A DNA stretch of 64,000 bases from Nilaparvata lugens (GCF_014356525.2 NC_052507.1:46051992-46115991), one strand, 5' to 3'. Shown: positions 52,259 through 63,360, counted from the stretch's first letter. Notes: generated by a model from the letters alone, not told the origin. Numbers and translations are program-made.

Positions 52259-52980
52259 ATAAAGTTTTATTGAGAACAAATATAAAATGTGAATTCTGAA
52301 CTTGTAATTTATAATTTTTTGGTGATGTGTCCGTAACGTTGACACTGGTTTGAGGTGTCTACAAAGCTTTGCTCTGTTCCTTGTAGCTAGGCTTCCTCCT
52401 TCTCTCTAAAAATGGTGGCTGGCTATGGAAAGTGTTTTGTGCTCTCTGAATATTTTTCTGTTTAATTGAAATTTATAATGTTTTAAATTGAGTTTTAAAC
52501 AGTTTATAGTGTTCTATTTTGTCTATAATTTGTTTCTTGTGTATACAAGCCTGTAGCCATTTTTTTTTCAACTATATAAATTGGATAAGTATTTAGCTTA
52601 TAGTGACTTTAGATGCTTAAGCGTGTAAGATATTGTTCTTGTGTATTTGTGTAGTATATTGCCAAAATTCTTCTGAAGATTATAAGTTCATTTGCTCTGA
52701 AAACTGGATTCTCATTCATAGGCGATAGATCCATTCATAGTTTACCAAGAATCTATTACGTTGGAGCCGATAACCTTCCTTAGGTTGATAGGTGAAAATT
52801 TGCTATCCAACCGATTTAGGAGAAATTGGTAGCATGGCAAATGGTATGCCCTGGTGTGGGACTCAAACTACAAAATATATCCCTGGTTATAAAAAATTAT
52901 TGGTAGGATAGATATCTTGATGAATTATGAATGGGAGATGCTGCTGAGTGGGAAATCGGTTCGAGAAAGTTCAGGTTCTA

Positions 52981-54743
52981 ATGAGTAAATATTTTTTACG
53001 CAGTAGCAAGATGGAGAACAATAAAAATAATGAAGTTTTATCCAGTGAAAACATTCAAAACTTAGATGAAGAATCACAAGATTTAGACCTAACCTTAAAC
53101 AATGACTCAAATGATAGTGTAGCTGTAAGTGAAAACGTTTCAAATGTAACAATTCATGAGAAAGTAGTAGAAATATCAAATGAAACAAGTATGGTAGGAG
53201 CTAAAAATGATATAAATCTTATAGCATTCCTAACACAAAGGTTTGATGAGCAAAATGCTAGGTTTGATGAGCAAAATGCTAGGTTTGATGAGCAAAATGC
53301 TAAGATTGATGAGCAAAATGCTAAGATTGATAATTGAAACAAGATCAGAATGCTAGGTTGATGATATGAAGCAAGAATTTCTAGCATAAGACTAGATCAG
53401 GTTAGTACAAAGCGGGAAATAAAAGAGATAAATGATACATTAAGTAAAAATCACAAAGAAATAGGTCATCTACAGCAGAAAACTAATGATCTTGAAACAT
53501 CAATGTTAGATGTAGAAAAATCAATGCAAAACAAAATCATTCAAGTTTCTGATAGGGTCAATGAGGTTAATGAAAGAGTAAATAAAATAAGATCATAGTT
53601 GAGCAACAAAATATGACACAAAATGCTATCAATGCAGAAAATAATGAAAGTATTAAGCATGTTGAAAAAGAGGTTGTAGAATTAAACGAAAAAGTAGACA
53701 AGGAAATCAAGGTATTATCCTCTTTGAAAATAGATTGTCAAGAAAATACAGCTGCTATAACTGAGGTTAGAAAAAACATAAATAAAATTAACATGTCAAC
53801 AAAACCGATGTGTAATCATACTGGTAACAATAGTAATTTCGATAGGTTTGAATTCCAAATGCAAATTGACAAAAAGAATCCAATGCATTTCTTAGTAAAC
53901 TTGACCGAGTATCTTGAGAGAAATGAAATCACAAACTGGATCAAAATTAAGGGTATTTTGGAAAACAATTTTAATTCAAATTTTGCTCATCGTGATTGGT
54001 GGATTTTCATCCGTTTTGATGTAAATAACTTTGAAGAATTTAAAGAGAAATTCATTGCTAGAATGTGGTCAGACGACATTCAGTCATCTGCTAGAAATGA
54101 TTTGAGATTTGGAAAATATAAGCCAAACTTATCTAAGAATCTTACTGAGTATTATATTTCTCGTTTCAACATTGCTAAGAATCTAATTCCAGCCTTAGAT
54201 AAAGATACTATTTTCAAGTTTTTGAAAGGTCATTTTGATGAAACCATATCTACAGCTGCTATTATTCGTAACATTAAGACTAGTGATGAGTTTATTTGTT
54301 TGTTGAATGAGTTTGACAATACTGACACTTACAAAGTAAACAGACAAATGCCCCGTGATCATAACAATGCTCAAGCTGGAGGTCAAAATAAAACAATAAG
54401 TTTTCATCAGAGTGAACATAGGGATGATAGAAATAGGTCTCAGAATTCAAATGGTGTGATGTTTCATGATAATAATAAGCAGTATCAAGGAGGTAGGAAT
54501 TATTTCCAAAATCGACGGTACCAAAATGGACCAAACAATAATGGTCATAGAGATCAAAATTTTCAGTATAATTTCAGAGATAATAGAAATCATCAACTTG
54601 TGAATTCAAATCAATCAAATTCAAATCGACCAGCTAACAACTACCAGTTAGATTTCAGCTTCCCACCGCCAGGTTATATGCCTGCTCAAACTTCAAATCA
54701 GACGAATGCAAATCGTCCAAGACATAATGTTCCTTTAAACTAA
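52981..54743 (+). pseudogene. Gag of copy B, frameshifted
   Basis: Structural polyprotein. First ATG at 52981. The N-terminal frame (to 53337) has an acidic region and a coiled coil with five units of the RFDEQNA/KIDEQNA heptad (about 53238-53330), more than the four in copies A and C. Single-base losses around 53335-53400 break the frame. The capsid frame (53613-54743, 376 codons) has NPMHFLVNLTEYLERNEITN, FEEFKEKFIARMWSDD and a long Asn/Arg/Gln-rich tail (NNKQYQGGRNYFQNRRYQN) that presumably binds RNA in place of a CCHC zinc knuckle, which I do not see. The next ORF begins two bases later in another frame, as in gag-pol frameshifting. Confidence 0.8.
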
Positions 54744-54745
54744 TA

Positions 54746-55453
54746 ATGGGACGACGAAACGACAGCCCTGCTCTCCCAGTTAAGGAAAGGTCAAATTTTG
54801 ATATAGCTGTAGACATGAATAAAATAAATTTTGAATCTGAAACTTCAAACAGGTTTGAAATAAGAAAGCCAGAATTAATCAGTCAAATTCATGTGCAAGA
54901 AAATAGTTGTAAGAATTTAAGTAATGAAGTAATGCCTAGTTATCAAGAAAGTCATATTAAAGCATCAAGTGTTAATATGGTACATACTCCAGAAATTCAG
55001 GTAGATGAAGATATGAGTAAATATGAAACTGTTTGTCAAGAAGAACCATACATGATAGGTTGTATTTTTAATGAACTATTGGAGGAACAAGAGAATACTC
55101 CACCTACTGGATATGATTTAGCAGAAATAGAAGTACAAATTTTCAATAAGAAATATCAAATGATTATTGACACTGGCTCTGAGGTAAATGTAATTAATGA
55201 GAAACTTGTTGATGAAATGAGAAAAACAATCTCAAGTTGAACTTAGTACCAGCTCCTAATGTAAGTATAGTTGTAGCTACTGGTATGAGACATAAGAAGG
55301 TAAATAAACAGATTATGTTAGAGGTATTTTTGGTAAGTTAGAATTGCCAATAGTTTTTCTTATAGTTCAATATTTAAATGTAGATATTTTGGTGGGTTGT
55401 GATTTCTTAAAAGATGCTGGAGCAATTATTGATTTTAATCAAAATATGATATC
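54746..55453 (+). pseudogene. Retrotransposon aspartic protease region of copy B
   Basis: The ORF at 54746-55240 carries the catalytic IDTGSEVNVI motif near its end. The rest of the domain continues in other frames: VVATGM near 55275 and the conserved ILVGCDFLKDAGAIIDF near 55390-55435. At least two frameshifts therefore disrupt it. Function known for the family: cuts the Gag-Pol precursor. The N-terminal ~120 residues are an acidic linker. Confidence 0.75.
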
Positions 55454-56710
55454 ATGAAAGATTGTTGTTTTCCATTTATAAAAAAGGATACCTTGAAGTA
55501 CAATAGACTTTTTCATGTTAACATAGTAAGAGACCAAGAAACGTTTGATACTTTATGGAATCAGCAGATTGATAATTTAAGATTACAGCTAAGCGATGAA
55601 TCTCCTGAATTGGTAAACAAATTAATTGAAGTATTTGAAAATAACAAAGATATTTTCTCTGATAGTCCTGGATCTGCAAAAGACTATTTATGTCAACTTA
55701 AAATGAAAGATGATGTGAAATTAGATAAGAAGAGTTATCCGATTCCATATCAGTATAGAGATCAAGTCAAGAAAGAATTGAAGAAAATGTTAGATCAGAA
55801 AATCATTGAACCAGGTAGCTCTGAATATACAAGCCCTATGGTAGTAGTGAAAAAGCCAAATAATGAAATTCGATTATGTTTAGATGGAAGAGAAATAAAT
55901 AAGTACATAATAAGGGATTTTACAGAAACTGAACCAATAGATAACTTGATCATTCGTTTCAATAAGTGCAACTACATTAGCAGTTTTGATCTCACTCAAG
56001 GTTTCAATCAGGTAAAATTAACTGAAGATAGTAAAAAGTATGTAGCTTTCAATGTTTTTGGACAGACTTATCAATATACACATCTACCATTTGGATTGAA
56101 TATTAGTGGTTCTGAATTTATCAAGTGCTTGTACAAAATGCTAGGTGAAGAGGTTTGTGAGTTTACTATTGCTTATATTGATGATCTTGCCATTTCTAGT
56201 ATATCTCTTCAACAACATATCAGTCGAATTGAATTATTATTCAATAAGTTGAGGGAAAGTAATTTGAAGTTGAAACTGAATAAATCGAAATTTATTGCAG
56301 ATAAGATAAAGTATTTGGGTTATATTATAAGTAAAAATGGTATTGAAGCAGATGACTCTAAGCTAAATGCTATTCAGAAATTTCCCATTCCTCAAAATTT
56401 GAAACAATTGCAGTCATTCATAGGTCTCTGTAATTTTTACAGAAAGTTTCAGAAAAATTATTCATACTTGACAAATCGTTTTAAGCATCTTCTATGCAAG
56501 AAAAATAAATTCATTTGGACTGAAAAAGATAATGATACCTTTCAAGAAATTAAAGATAGGTTCATCGACTGTGTGATCTTGAAACATCCTGATTATAACA
56601 AAAATTTCATTTTGGCCACTGATGCCAGTGATGTAGAATTGCAGCTGAGTTATTTCAGGAAGGTGAAGATAAGGAACACTGTGTCATTGCATATGCTAGC
56701 AGAAGCTTAA
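55454..56710 (+). pseudogene. Reverse transcriptase and start of RNase H, copy B
   Basis: 418-codon frame. RT: KKELKKMLDQKIIEPGSSEY, SPMVVVKK, first catalytic Asp in SSFDLTQGFNQVKL, then LPFGLNISGSEF in the place of the usual LPFGLxNAPxxFQ, and catalytic AYIDDLAI. The thumb and connection follow (KYLGYIISKNGIEADDSKL, LQSFIGLCNFYRKF). RNase H begins ILATDASD (catalytic Asp) and a one-base loss just after it (about 56637) throws the frame off, giving a false C-terminus. Ty3/gypsy type by motif order RT, RNase H, integrase. Confidence 0.88.
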
Positions 56711-57408
56711 CGAAATCTGAATTAAATTACACAATATGTGAGAAAGAATGTTTAGCTGTATTATTTGGCTTAATGAAACTTCAAAATTATTTTGGTAATC
56801 AAAAAATAGTTGTCCGTACAGATCATAAAGCCTTGACCTTTTTAAAAAAATGTAAGATAGGACATGGTCGTTTGGGAAGATGGATTCTTGCATTACAGAA
56901 TTTTAATATTGAGTGGGAATTTGTAGCAGGAAAGGATAACATTGTGCCAGATATCATTTCTAGAACTGATTATGAAGGTAATTTAGAAAATCGAAATTCA
57001 AATGAATTCAAGGTATTAAATATCATTAAGAGTGATAACAAGTTAATCGAAATAGTAAAGAAAATCAAAGAAATTCAAAAAGATGATGTTTGGTTAAAAA
57101 ATGTAAGAGAAAAGTTAGAGACAGGTAATTTGAATATCAACAAATTTTTTAAAGTAAATGATGATCTTTTGTTCACTAGAAAATCTGGAAAGAATAGTTT
57201 TTGGAAAGTTTGTGTGCCTTCAGCACTGTATGAAGAATTGATAGTTGAATTTCATGAAAGATTAGGTCATGTAGGTATATCAAAAACATGCAAATTTATT
57301 GAAGAAACTTTTACATAAAAGATTGTTACAGACTTGTTACCAAAACTATAAGATACTGTAAGTATTGTCAACTTGTAAAGACATCAAATGAAAAGAAATT
57401 ATTAGAAA
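56711..57408 (+). pseudogene. RNase H remainder and integrase zinc-binding domain, copy B
   Basis: The downstream frame (open 56773-57318, entered before its first Met) reads ICEKECLAVLFGLMKLQNYF (RNase H Glu region), VVRTDHKALTF (catalytic Asp) and AGKDNIVPDIISR. It then enters the integrase N-terminal domain with FHERLGHVG (the two His). The TAA at 57316-57318 is caused by a one-base change. The two Cys of the HHCC site (YCKYCQLV) are in another frame at about 57350-57375. Confidence 0.8.
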
Positions 57409-58268
57409 TGCATACCATAATTTCTGAGAAAAAACATCACAAAGTGTTCATTGATGTTTATGGAGAATTACCAGGTGGCAAATACAAATGGATGTGCATT
57501 ATTCATGATGGCTTTACTAAGTTTACAAAGTTGTATCCTATAGTTAAGGCTAACGCTCATAATTTAGTAAAAGTTGTTGAAAAATATGTAAATGAATTTG
57601 GTAAATTTGAATATATAATCAGTGATAATGGTACTTGTTTTCAAAGCAGATTGTGGAAAGAATCTATGGAAAGATTAGGTATAAAATATTACTACATTTC
57701 AGTTTATCATCCCCAGGCAAATCTTAGTGAAAGACCATTGAAAGAGGTCAATCGCATATTGAGAACTTACGTTCCTGTAAATAAGCATAATATTTGGTAC
57801 AAGTATATTGATAAGGTTGAATTTGTCATCAACAACAATTTTCATGAATCAACTGGTCACATACCCATGGAGCTTATGATGAATCATAAATTGGCACATC
57901 TTGTTTTTAAGTATATCAAATATCCTGTAGAAAATAAGTTTGAACTTGAAGAAGAAGGTATCAGAAACAAACAAATATTGTACAGAATAAAGAATAGAGG
58001 TGTCATCAGAAGATTCAAACAGAATATACATAATAAACCCAAGTATAAATTCAAGGTTGATGATCTAGTTGTAATTCGAAATTACATTTTGTCGAGCAAG
58101 CTGAAGAAGTTTTCTGCCAAGCTGTGTACTAAATATCGTGGACCTTACATAGTAAGAGATGATCTCAATAAAGGGTGTTTCAAACTTGAAGAGATAAGTA
58201 CAGGTAAAATTGTGAGAGTCAATCAATATATGATGAAGAAATATCATCAGAAAGCACACAATGATTAG
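57408..58268 (+). pseudogene. Integrase core and C-terminal GPY/F module, copy B
   Basis: DDE integrase that inserts the cDNA. Catalytic Asp in HHKVFIDVYGELPGG, second Asp in YIISDNGTCF, Glu in HPQANLSERPLKEVN. The spacing between the second Asp and the Glu is 34 residues here, one less than the 35 usual in gypsy elements (NLSE where NGQVE is common). The C-terminus has the GPY module (KYRGPYIV) and ends KYHQKAHND. This frame is fully open for 286 codons, but the missing N-terminus in the same frame makes the product non-functional. No chromodomain. Confidence 0.85.
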
Positions 58269-59400
58269 GAATCCTGTGTTATGCCGGGATTCAGAATAGC
58301 ATAATCGCTATGCAGTGTATGGTGAGAGTCCATAATTGTGTCTTTTCTTTCCTGTAGCCTATTTTTCTTGGCCCTTAATCTTTTCAAATTTCGATTCTTT
58401 CCTGTCTTTGTGTAAGGTTCAGTAAAATTCTTCTATGATGCATATCTTAACCAATCTTGTCCATAGTCATTTAATTTGTATTTTTCTGAAATAATTTTGG
58501 AAGTTGAAATAGTAGCTTATTTTCCTAATCTTTAAATTGTTGATAAAACTTAACTTTTCTAAAATCTATCCATTGTAGTGTAAATAATGTTTGCTTGCGG
58601 TATATTTTTTCATCATGTATTACATATTTTAATTATGTCTATTTTTTTCAGGTATCATATTAGGTAATTAGGTTTTTCAGAGCAAAATTATGTCCCATGT
58701 TCTCATCTTTCATTGCATATTGTGCCATAAGCATATGTAATAGGTTATAGTTTTCTTCTGGGCTTTTAACCCATTTTGCATTTTATTTTTTTTTGCTGTC
58801 CAATACTTTGGATTTTTGGTAGACAAGTAGGTGTGATTCTTTTAGAGGTGTGGGCGTGAACCACATATGGCTGGACTCGATTATCTGACCTACTTGATTG
58901 CCATAGATGCAAAATAATGATAATAATGTTGATTGCCATAGATGCAGATGATACTTATGAATATTGATTGCCTTTGAAGCAGAATATTATTGATGTTTTG
59001 AATGATTTCTTGTTTAAAGATTGATAGTAAAGTTTTTCATGAAATGTAGTTTGTGTTTAGAACATGAAAAGTCAAAATAAACTATAGTATCCGAATAAAC
59101 GATGATTAAAAATGAAATATTTTCCTTTTTATACAATATTTGAACAATAAGATGTTAACAAATTTCAATTTTATATTGATTATATACTTAAAAATAATTT
59201 TCATGTGTATTAGATTGTATGATAGCTAATCAAAATTTTCTTTAGTTATAAGCATTTTCAAATAACAGGTACAGCACAGACATTAACATTGAAAAATTAT
59301 CACGTGAATCTCGAAATCGACAACCAGTGAACGCCATGAAGAGTGTTAAGAACATTTGGGTGATTTTCGAACTAGTGTGACTCATCAATTGAACACCAGT
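58269..59400 (+). other. 3' region of copy B after pol
   Basis: Non-coding sequence between integrase and the minisatellite. The first ~440 bp (starting GGAATCCTGTGTTATGCCGG) are repeated at 62910-63360 in copy C; beyond about 58710 the two copies differ. No env ORF. Confidence 0.6.
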
Positions 59401-59410
59401 AACTAGCCAC

Positions 59411-59815
59411 TACCTACACCAATAACTACGCCAATATCTACGCTGATGTTACACCAATATCTACGCTGATGCCTACAACAATGTCAACGCCAATATCAAC
59501 GCCAATATCTACACTAATATCTGCACCAATAACTACGCCAATATCGCTCTGATGTCAATATCTACACCATAACTACACCAATAACTACACCAATATCTAT
59601 GCTGATGCTACACCAATATCAATGCCAATAACTACGCCAATATCTACACTGATGTCAATATCTACGCCATAACTACGCCAATGCCTGTGCTGATGCCAAT
59701 GCCAATATCTACGCCGATGCCAATGCCTGTGCCAATGCTGATGCCAATGCCAATATCAACGCCGATGCCAATGCTGACACCAAAGCATACGCCAATGACA
59801 ATGCCAATGCTTATT
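59411..59815 (+). repeat. Minisatellite of CCAATATCTACG-type units
   Basis: Short units such as ACCAATATCTACGCTGATGC and ACGCCAATAACT recur with variable order in multiples of about 6 bp. The 3' part reads CCAATGCCAATGC and gives a short Met-Pro-rich open frame (59681-59923), probably incidental. Confidence 0.8.
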
Positions 59816-59923
59816 GCTGACCTTGTATCTCAAACTTCAACACTACTACATTACCTGGAGGTAATTGCCATCCATGTTCACGTTCGCAACTTTGAATTCA
59901 GAATAACAGTCACAGTATCATGA

Positions 59924-60865
59924 AGGAATTGATTCAAAAATCCTCTCCTAAATTATTCCTGTATGCAGAACTCTAAACCTTGAACACTGAAAATATCAAA
60001 AAACCAAACCTTACCTAAATTAATCCTCACCTAAATAATCCTGTATGCAGCGTCTATCTCTTTTCCAAAAAACGAATTACATTGTCATTTCAAGCCTTAA
60101 ATGTACATTGTATAATTACAAATATGATACAAAATTTACGTGACTCTGTATCGAGTTTGGTATGCAGCCGTCTACTACAAGCATGAGGCAATGCTAACTG
60201 AGATGTCACCTGTATCGAGTTTGATATGCATCAGTCGACTACAAGTATCAACCCAACACTACGTGCATCCAGATCAGCCCAACACTACGAGTATTCGGAC
60301 CAGCCCAACACTAACGTCATCACACTGGAGTCACACTTAACTGAAAATCATACTGAGTGCCTTAACGGACTGTTTTCCAAAATTTGCATCGATAAAATCA
60401 ACCGCGTCAATAGTAAAAGAAATGAACATTTTTTGATTTATTGAAATTTTATGTGAAAATTAAATGTAACAATTCATCAATTCATTTAAAAAAAAAAAAT
60501 AATAATTTTTTTTTCAACATACTAAATTTTTCTTATGCAATAAAAATTGAATTTTTCTATCTATTAAATTTATGTGCAATTTCAAAGAACTATTCTTTAT
60601 ATATTAAACTTTCTGTTGAGATATTTTCCTTCAAATTATAAAGCTAAATCAAAAGTAATTTTGATATTCTATACTTTGAAATATTGTTTGGAAACATATA
60701 ACAAATGCTATTGATGAATTTTATAATAATTTTCAATATTATAGGACAACATGTAATGTTTTTATAGAAAAATTGTTACTGTTCTCGAATTACAATTCAA
60801 AATTTTCCATTTGGGTCAATGTAATTTTTTTTCTTTAAATTTTCAAACAGTAAAATTTTTATGTC
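59924..60865. other. Rest of the 3' region of copy B
   Basis: AT-rich, non-coding. Contains a ~25-bp near-repeat of TGTATCGAGTTTGGTATGCA (60147 and 60211) and no env-like sequence. Confidence 0.5.
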
Positions 60866-60879
60866 AAGAGGGGGGTATT

Positions 60880-61160
60880 TGTAATATTACATTTTTCTCA
60901 ATTGGAATCGAATCTTCAATTCGAGATCTATAAAACTTTATAGTAAATATCAGAGTCATCGATATACGGACAACTTTTTGACTGAGAATTTATCGTAAAT
61001 GATTGTGTTGCATGTTCAATGGTATCACTGAAAAAACAAACTCTGTAAACAGAGTTAACAGATAATATAGAGGATATATATAATCTAAAATAACAGTTTC
61101 AAAATAAAGTTTTATTGAGAACAAATATAAAATGTGAATTCTAAACTTGTAATTTATAAT
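60880..61160 (+). repeat. LTR shared by copies B and C
   Basis: Begins TGTAATATTACA directly after the purine tract and ends near 61160 before TTTTGGTGACGTGTCC, the likely primer-site region. About 280 bp. It contains GTTTTATTGAGAACAAATA, also seen at 50921 (copy A) and 52262 (copy B). The exact 3' border is uncertain by ~10 bp. Confidence 0.7.
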
Positions 61161-61683
61161 TTTTGGTGACGTGTCCATAACGTCGACACTGGTTTGAGGT
61201 GTCTACAAAGCTTTGCTCTGTTCCTTGTAGCTAGGCTTCCTCCTTCTCTCTAAAAATGGTGGCTGGCTATGGAAAGTGTTTTGTGCTCTCTGAATATTTT
61301 TCTGTTTAATTGAAATTTATAATGTTTTAAATTGAGTTTTAAACAGTTTATAGTGTTCTATTTTGTCTATAATTTGTTTCTTGTGTATACAAGCCTGTAG
61401 CCATTTTTTTTCAACTATATAAATTGGATAAGTATTTAGCTTATAGTGACTTTAGATGCTTAAGCATGTAAGATATTGTTCTTTGTGTATTTGTGTAGTA
61501 TATTGCCAAAATTCTTCTGAAGATTATAAGTTCATTTGCTCTGAAAACTGGATTTCTCATTCATAGGTGATAGATCCATTCATAGTTTACCAAGAATCTA
61601 TTACGTTGGAGCCAATAACCTTCCTTAGGTTAATAGGTGAAAATTTGCTATCCAACCGATTTAGGAGAAATTGGTAGCACGGC

Positions 61684-61759
61684 AGTATGGTAGGAGCTAA
61701 AAATGATTAAATCTTATAGCGTTCTTAACACAAATGTTTGATAGACAAAATGCTAGGTT
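61684..61759 (+). repeat. 76-bp gag fragment inserted in the leader of copy C
   Basis: AGTATGGTAGGAGCTAAAAA through AAATGCTAGGTT is a direct copy of gag sequence found about 430 bp downstream (62111-62187) with one T missing. It is bordered by CGGC on both sides, while the leader of copy A reads straight through as CACGGCAAATGG. Confidence 0.9.
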
Positions 61760-61902
61760 CGGCAAATGGTACCCCTGGTGGGACTCAAACTACAAAATAT
61801 ATCCCTGGTTATAAAAAATTATTGGTAGGATAGATATCTTGATAGATTGTGAATGGGAGATGCTGCTGAGTGGGAAATCGGTTCGAGAAAGTTCAGGATC
61901 TA

Positions 61903-62265
61903 ATGAGTAAATATTTTTTACGCAGTAGCAAGATGGAGAACAATAAAAATAATGAAGTTTTATTCAGTGAAAACATTCAAAACTTAGATGAAGAATCTCA
62001 AGATTTAGACCTAACCTCAAACAATGGCTCAAATGATAGTGTAGCTGTAAGTGAAAACGTTTCAAATGTAACAATTCATGAGGAAGTAGTAGAAATATCA
62101 AATGAAACAAGTATGGTAGGAGCTAAAAATGATTTAAATCTTATAGCGTTCTTAACACAAATGTTTGATAGACAAAATGCTAGGTTTGATGAGCAAAATG
62201 CTAAGATTGATGAGCAAAATGCTAAGATTGATAATTTGAAACAAGATCAAGGTTTGATGATATGA
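61903..62265 (+). CDS. Gag N-terminal ORF of copy C
   Basis: 120 codons from ATG at 61903, essentially the same as the frame at 51634-51996 of copy A. Acidic region (NIQNLDEESQDLDL) then a coiled coil of four heptad-like units (FDRQNA, RFDEQNA, KIDEQNA, KIDN). Ends in a TGA overlapping the next ATG as ATGA. Product would be a short coiled-coil Gag fragment; expression is unproven. Confidence 0.6.
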   Translation: MSKYFLRSSKMENNKNNEVLFSENIQNLDEESQDLDLTSNNGSNDSVAVSENVSNVTIHEEVVEISNETSMVGAKNDLNLIAFLTQMFDRQNARFDEQNAKIDEQNAKIDNLKQDQGLMI

Positions 62266-62909
62266 AGCAAGAATGTACTAGCATTAGACTAGAGCAGGTT
62301 AGTATAAACCTTCTATTAAAAGATACACATGAAACATTGATTGATAATCATGAAGATGAAAGCAAATTGAAGCAGGATGATAGTAGTGTTGAGATACAAG
62401 ATCAATTATTTCAAGTTTCAGATAATGTAGGCCTAGTTACTGTTATTGAAAAAGTAAATCCTAGTGAGATAGTAGAATTGAGTAATGTAGTAGGTAGGGA
62501 GTTGTCTTTATTGAAAGTCAACAGTAAAGAAAGTAGTATTGCCAAATTGAAAGTTAGGAAAACAGTAAATAAAGTGAATGTTTACATGAGACAGGTTTCT
62601 GTAGAGGTTAGGAACAATGTAAACAAAATGAATCTTGCTTTGTATCAAGTTGATGAATTCAACTTTCAACTAAAAATTGAAAAAGTGTATGCAAAGCATT
62701 ATTTAGTGAACATGACTGACTTTTGTAAGCAAAATGGCTTTGTTGAAACAAATGAACCCATGAATAAAATCATGTTCTTGAAGAAAACAAAGCACAAAGT
62801 CACCATTGATGTGTTAGTATTCAAAGGTTGTTTCAAGTTGCTTACTTACAAGATGATGACTGTGAATCACATGATGAAAGGGTATTCCCCAGCACTATGT
62901 TATGATTAG
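62262..62909 (+). CDS. Gag-integrase remnant ORF of copy C
   Basis: 215 codons, open although about 4 kb of pol is missing. Residues ~1-135 are the Gag coiled-coil region (MKQECTSIRLEQVSINLL, VEVRNNVNKMNLA). About 140-165 correspond to the start of the capsid domain (KHYLVNMTDFCKQNGF against MHFLVNLTEYLERN in copy B). About 172-182 match the start of the integrase core (KHKVTIDV against HHKVFIDV). From about residue 185 it matches the integrase C-terminal end (KGCFKL). Two internal deletions (about 3.5 kb and 0.7 kb) explain this, and both preserved the frame or were followed by compensating change. No catalytic site survives. Could be chance or selection for a short Gag product. Confidence 0.55.
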   Translation: MKQECTSIRLEQVSINLLLKDTHETLIDNHEDESKLKQDDSSVEIQDQLFQVSDNVGLVTVIEKVNPSEIVELSNVVGRELSLLKVNSKESSIAKLKVRKTVNKVNVYMRQVSVEVRNNVNKMNLALYQVDEFNFQLKIEKVYAKHYLVNMTDFCKQNGFVETNEPMNKIMFLKKTKHKVTIDVLVFKGCFKLLTYKMMTVNHMMKGYSPALCYD

Positions 62910-63360
62910 GAATCCTGTGTTATGCCGGGATTCAGAATAGCATAATCGCTACGCAGTGTATGGTAAGAGTCCATAATTGTGTCTTTTTTCTTTCCTGTAG
63001 CCTATTTTTCTTTGCCCTTAATTGTTTCAAATTTCGATTCTTTCCTGTCTTTGTGTAATGTTCAGTAAATTTCTTCTATGATGCATATCTTAACCAATCT
63101 TGTCCATAGTCATTTCAATTTGTATTTTTTTTCTGAAATAATTTTGGAGGTTAAAATAGTAGCTTATTTTCCTAATCTTTAAATTGTTGATAAAACTTAA
63201 CTTTTCTAAAATATATCTATTGTAGTGTAAATAATTGTTTGCTTGCGGTATATTTTTTCATCATGTATTACATATTTTAATTATGTCTTTTTTTTGTCAG
63301 GTATCATTTTATTAGGTAACTAGGTTTTTCAGAGCAAATTATGTCCCATTTTCTCATTTT

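Larger units (their letters stand above)
52258..61160 (+). mobile_element. Ty3/gypsy retrotransposon copy B, ~8.9 kb, pol-bearing but defective
   Basis: Order: 3' part of the 5' LTR (52258-52317), primer-site region (GGTGATGTGTCC), leader to 52980, gag, protease, reverse transcriptase, RNase H, integrase to 58268. A ~2.6-kb 3' region with no env-like ORF follows, then a purine tract (AAGAGGGGGGTA at 60866-60876), and the 3' LTR (60880 to about 61160). At least five frame breaks. Copy B is flanked by copy A upstream and shares its 3' LTR with copy C downstream. Confidence 0.8.
61161..63360 (+). mobile_element. Ty3/gypsy copy C: pol-deleted derivative
   Basis: Leader (61161-61902) of B type up to about 61683, then a 76-bp patch, then A type. 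Two gag-derived ORFs follow (61903-62265 and 62262-62909). Directly after them comes the post-pol sequence GGAATCCTGTGTTATGCCGG, as in copy B, ending near 63360 where homology stops. No 3' LTR is seen. RT, RNase H and protease are all absent. Confidence 0.78.

Noticed and set aside
58269..60879. Search for an env gene after pol, which would make the element an errantivirus
   Set aside because: No frame of useful length with a signal peptide, a furin-like site or a membrane anchor is visible; the region holds a minisatellite and AT-rich filler.
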